DNA of 5,750 nt from Rhodoferax sp. (lineage in GTDB: Bacteria > Pseudomonadota > Gammaproteobacteria > Burkholderiales > Burkholderiaceae_C): positions 1 to 5,750 of the forward strand of contig JAIFMA010000168.1 in NCBI GenBank assembly GCA_020048795.1, in the 5' to 3' direction. The stretch's first letter is position 1. The number at the start of each line of letters is the position of its first letter. Of this stretch, positions 5,582 to 5,750 are shown one piece after another. The position numbers and the translations under genes are program-made. The notes under the pieces are model-generated. The model was not told the DNA's origin. It saw only the letters and a list, made by a program, of their open reading frames with translations, and ran no database searches.

Positions 5582-5666
5582 CCCCTTCGCCCGCGCCAGC
5601 CGGGAGGATGACTACCGAAGGGCTTGGGTCTTTTTTGCGGCGGTTCATTAAATATGTCTCTAGCCC
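5582..5666. repeat. Imperfect direct repeat, copy B (matches 4622-4710)
   Basis: This is the second copy of the gene-tail segment, about 960 nt to the right of copy A. It interrupts the third gene of the toxin-antitoxin cluster. The match fades after CTCTAGCCC and the remaining 80 nt of the window hold no gene that I can support. Confidence 0.9.
5583..5651 (+). pseudogene. Second, diverged 3' end of the same gene family as 4296-4691
   Basis: Read in the frame equivalent to copy A, this piece gives PFARASREDDYRRAWVFFAA, then VH and TAA. That is exactly 22 codons to the stop, as in copy A. Several of the base differences are silent (CGT/CGC, CGT/CGG, CGG/CGA, TTC/TTT). This suggests the two tails descend from separate working homologues and not from a recent duplication of a dead fragment. 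No upstream part of this second gene is present. Confidence 0.6.
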
Positions 5667-5750
5667 TGCCCTTTACCCACAACTATTTCACCCAGAGCTT
5701 TCCAAGCCAAGGGCGAAGCCCATGCACATCATTTGCAGATTGGTGTAGCC

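Noticed and set aside
5582..5748. Continuation of the third gene to the stop at 5746 as genuine coding sequence
   Set aside because: This stretch begins with a copy of another gene's tail read out of its own frame, so the open frame is accidental.

Overview
The window looks like a patchwork accessory region of a betaproteobacterium, most likely Burkholderiales and perhaps Comamonadaceae. The taxonomic hint comes from the 3' remnant of hrpA, whose C-terminal wording is what I recall from that family, from an integrase-type transposase remnant of a kind common there, and from a short intergenic repeat that resembles ones I remember from those genomes. None of this was checked by a search.

Left part (1-547): a transposase/integrase gene keeps only its N-terminal ~130 residues and ends abruptly. 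A near-perfect palindrome lies just before its start. Centre (548-3682): two intact co-directional genes 30 nt apart dominate the window. The first encodes two CBM21-type starch/glycogen-binding modules fused to an endonuclease/exonuclease/phosphatase (EEP) domain. The second encodes an unassigned N-terminal domain, possibly another beta-sandwich binding module, followed by two phospholipase D (HKD) motifs. They are probably one operon, joining two unrelated phosphodiesterase folds to at least one glucan-binding protein. I know of no described system of this make-up, and it is the strongest candidate here for something new.

Right part (3683-5750): a graveyard of gene ends around one intact module. 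The last ~80 codons of hrpA (minus strand) abut the last ~60 codons of an unrelated plus-strand gene. A 154-nt element with 25-bp terminal inverted repeats and an internal 53-nt tandem duplication follows. Next comes the C-terminal fragment of a larger protein, possibly a restriction-modification enzyme. An intact antitoxin/PIN-toxin pair of VapBC type then overlaps the start of a truncated third gene. That gene breaks into a second, diverged copy of the C-terminal fragment's 3' end, so the toxin-antitoxin cassette is bracketed by two copies of the same gene tail.

No rRNA, tRNA or CRISPR array was seen. The likely history is repeated insertion and deletion at one site, with the EEP/PLD pair and the toxin-antitoxin pair as the functional cargo.
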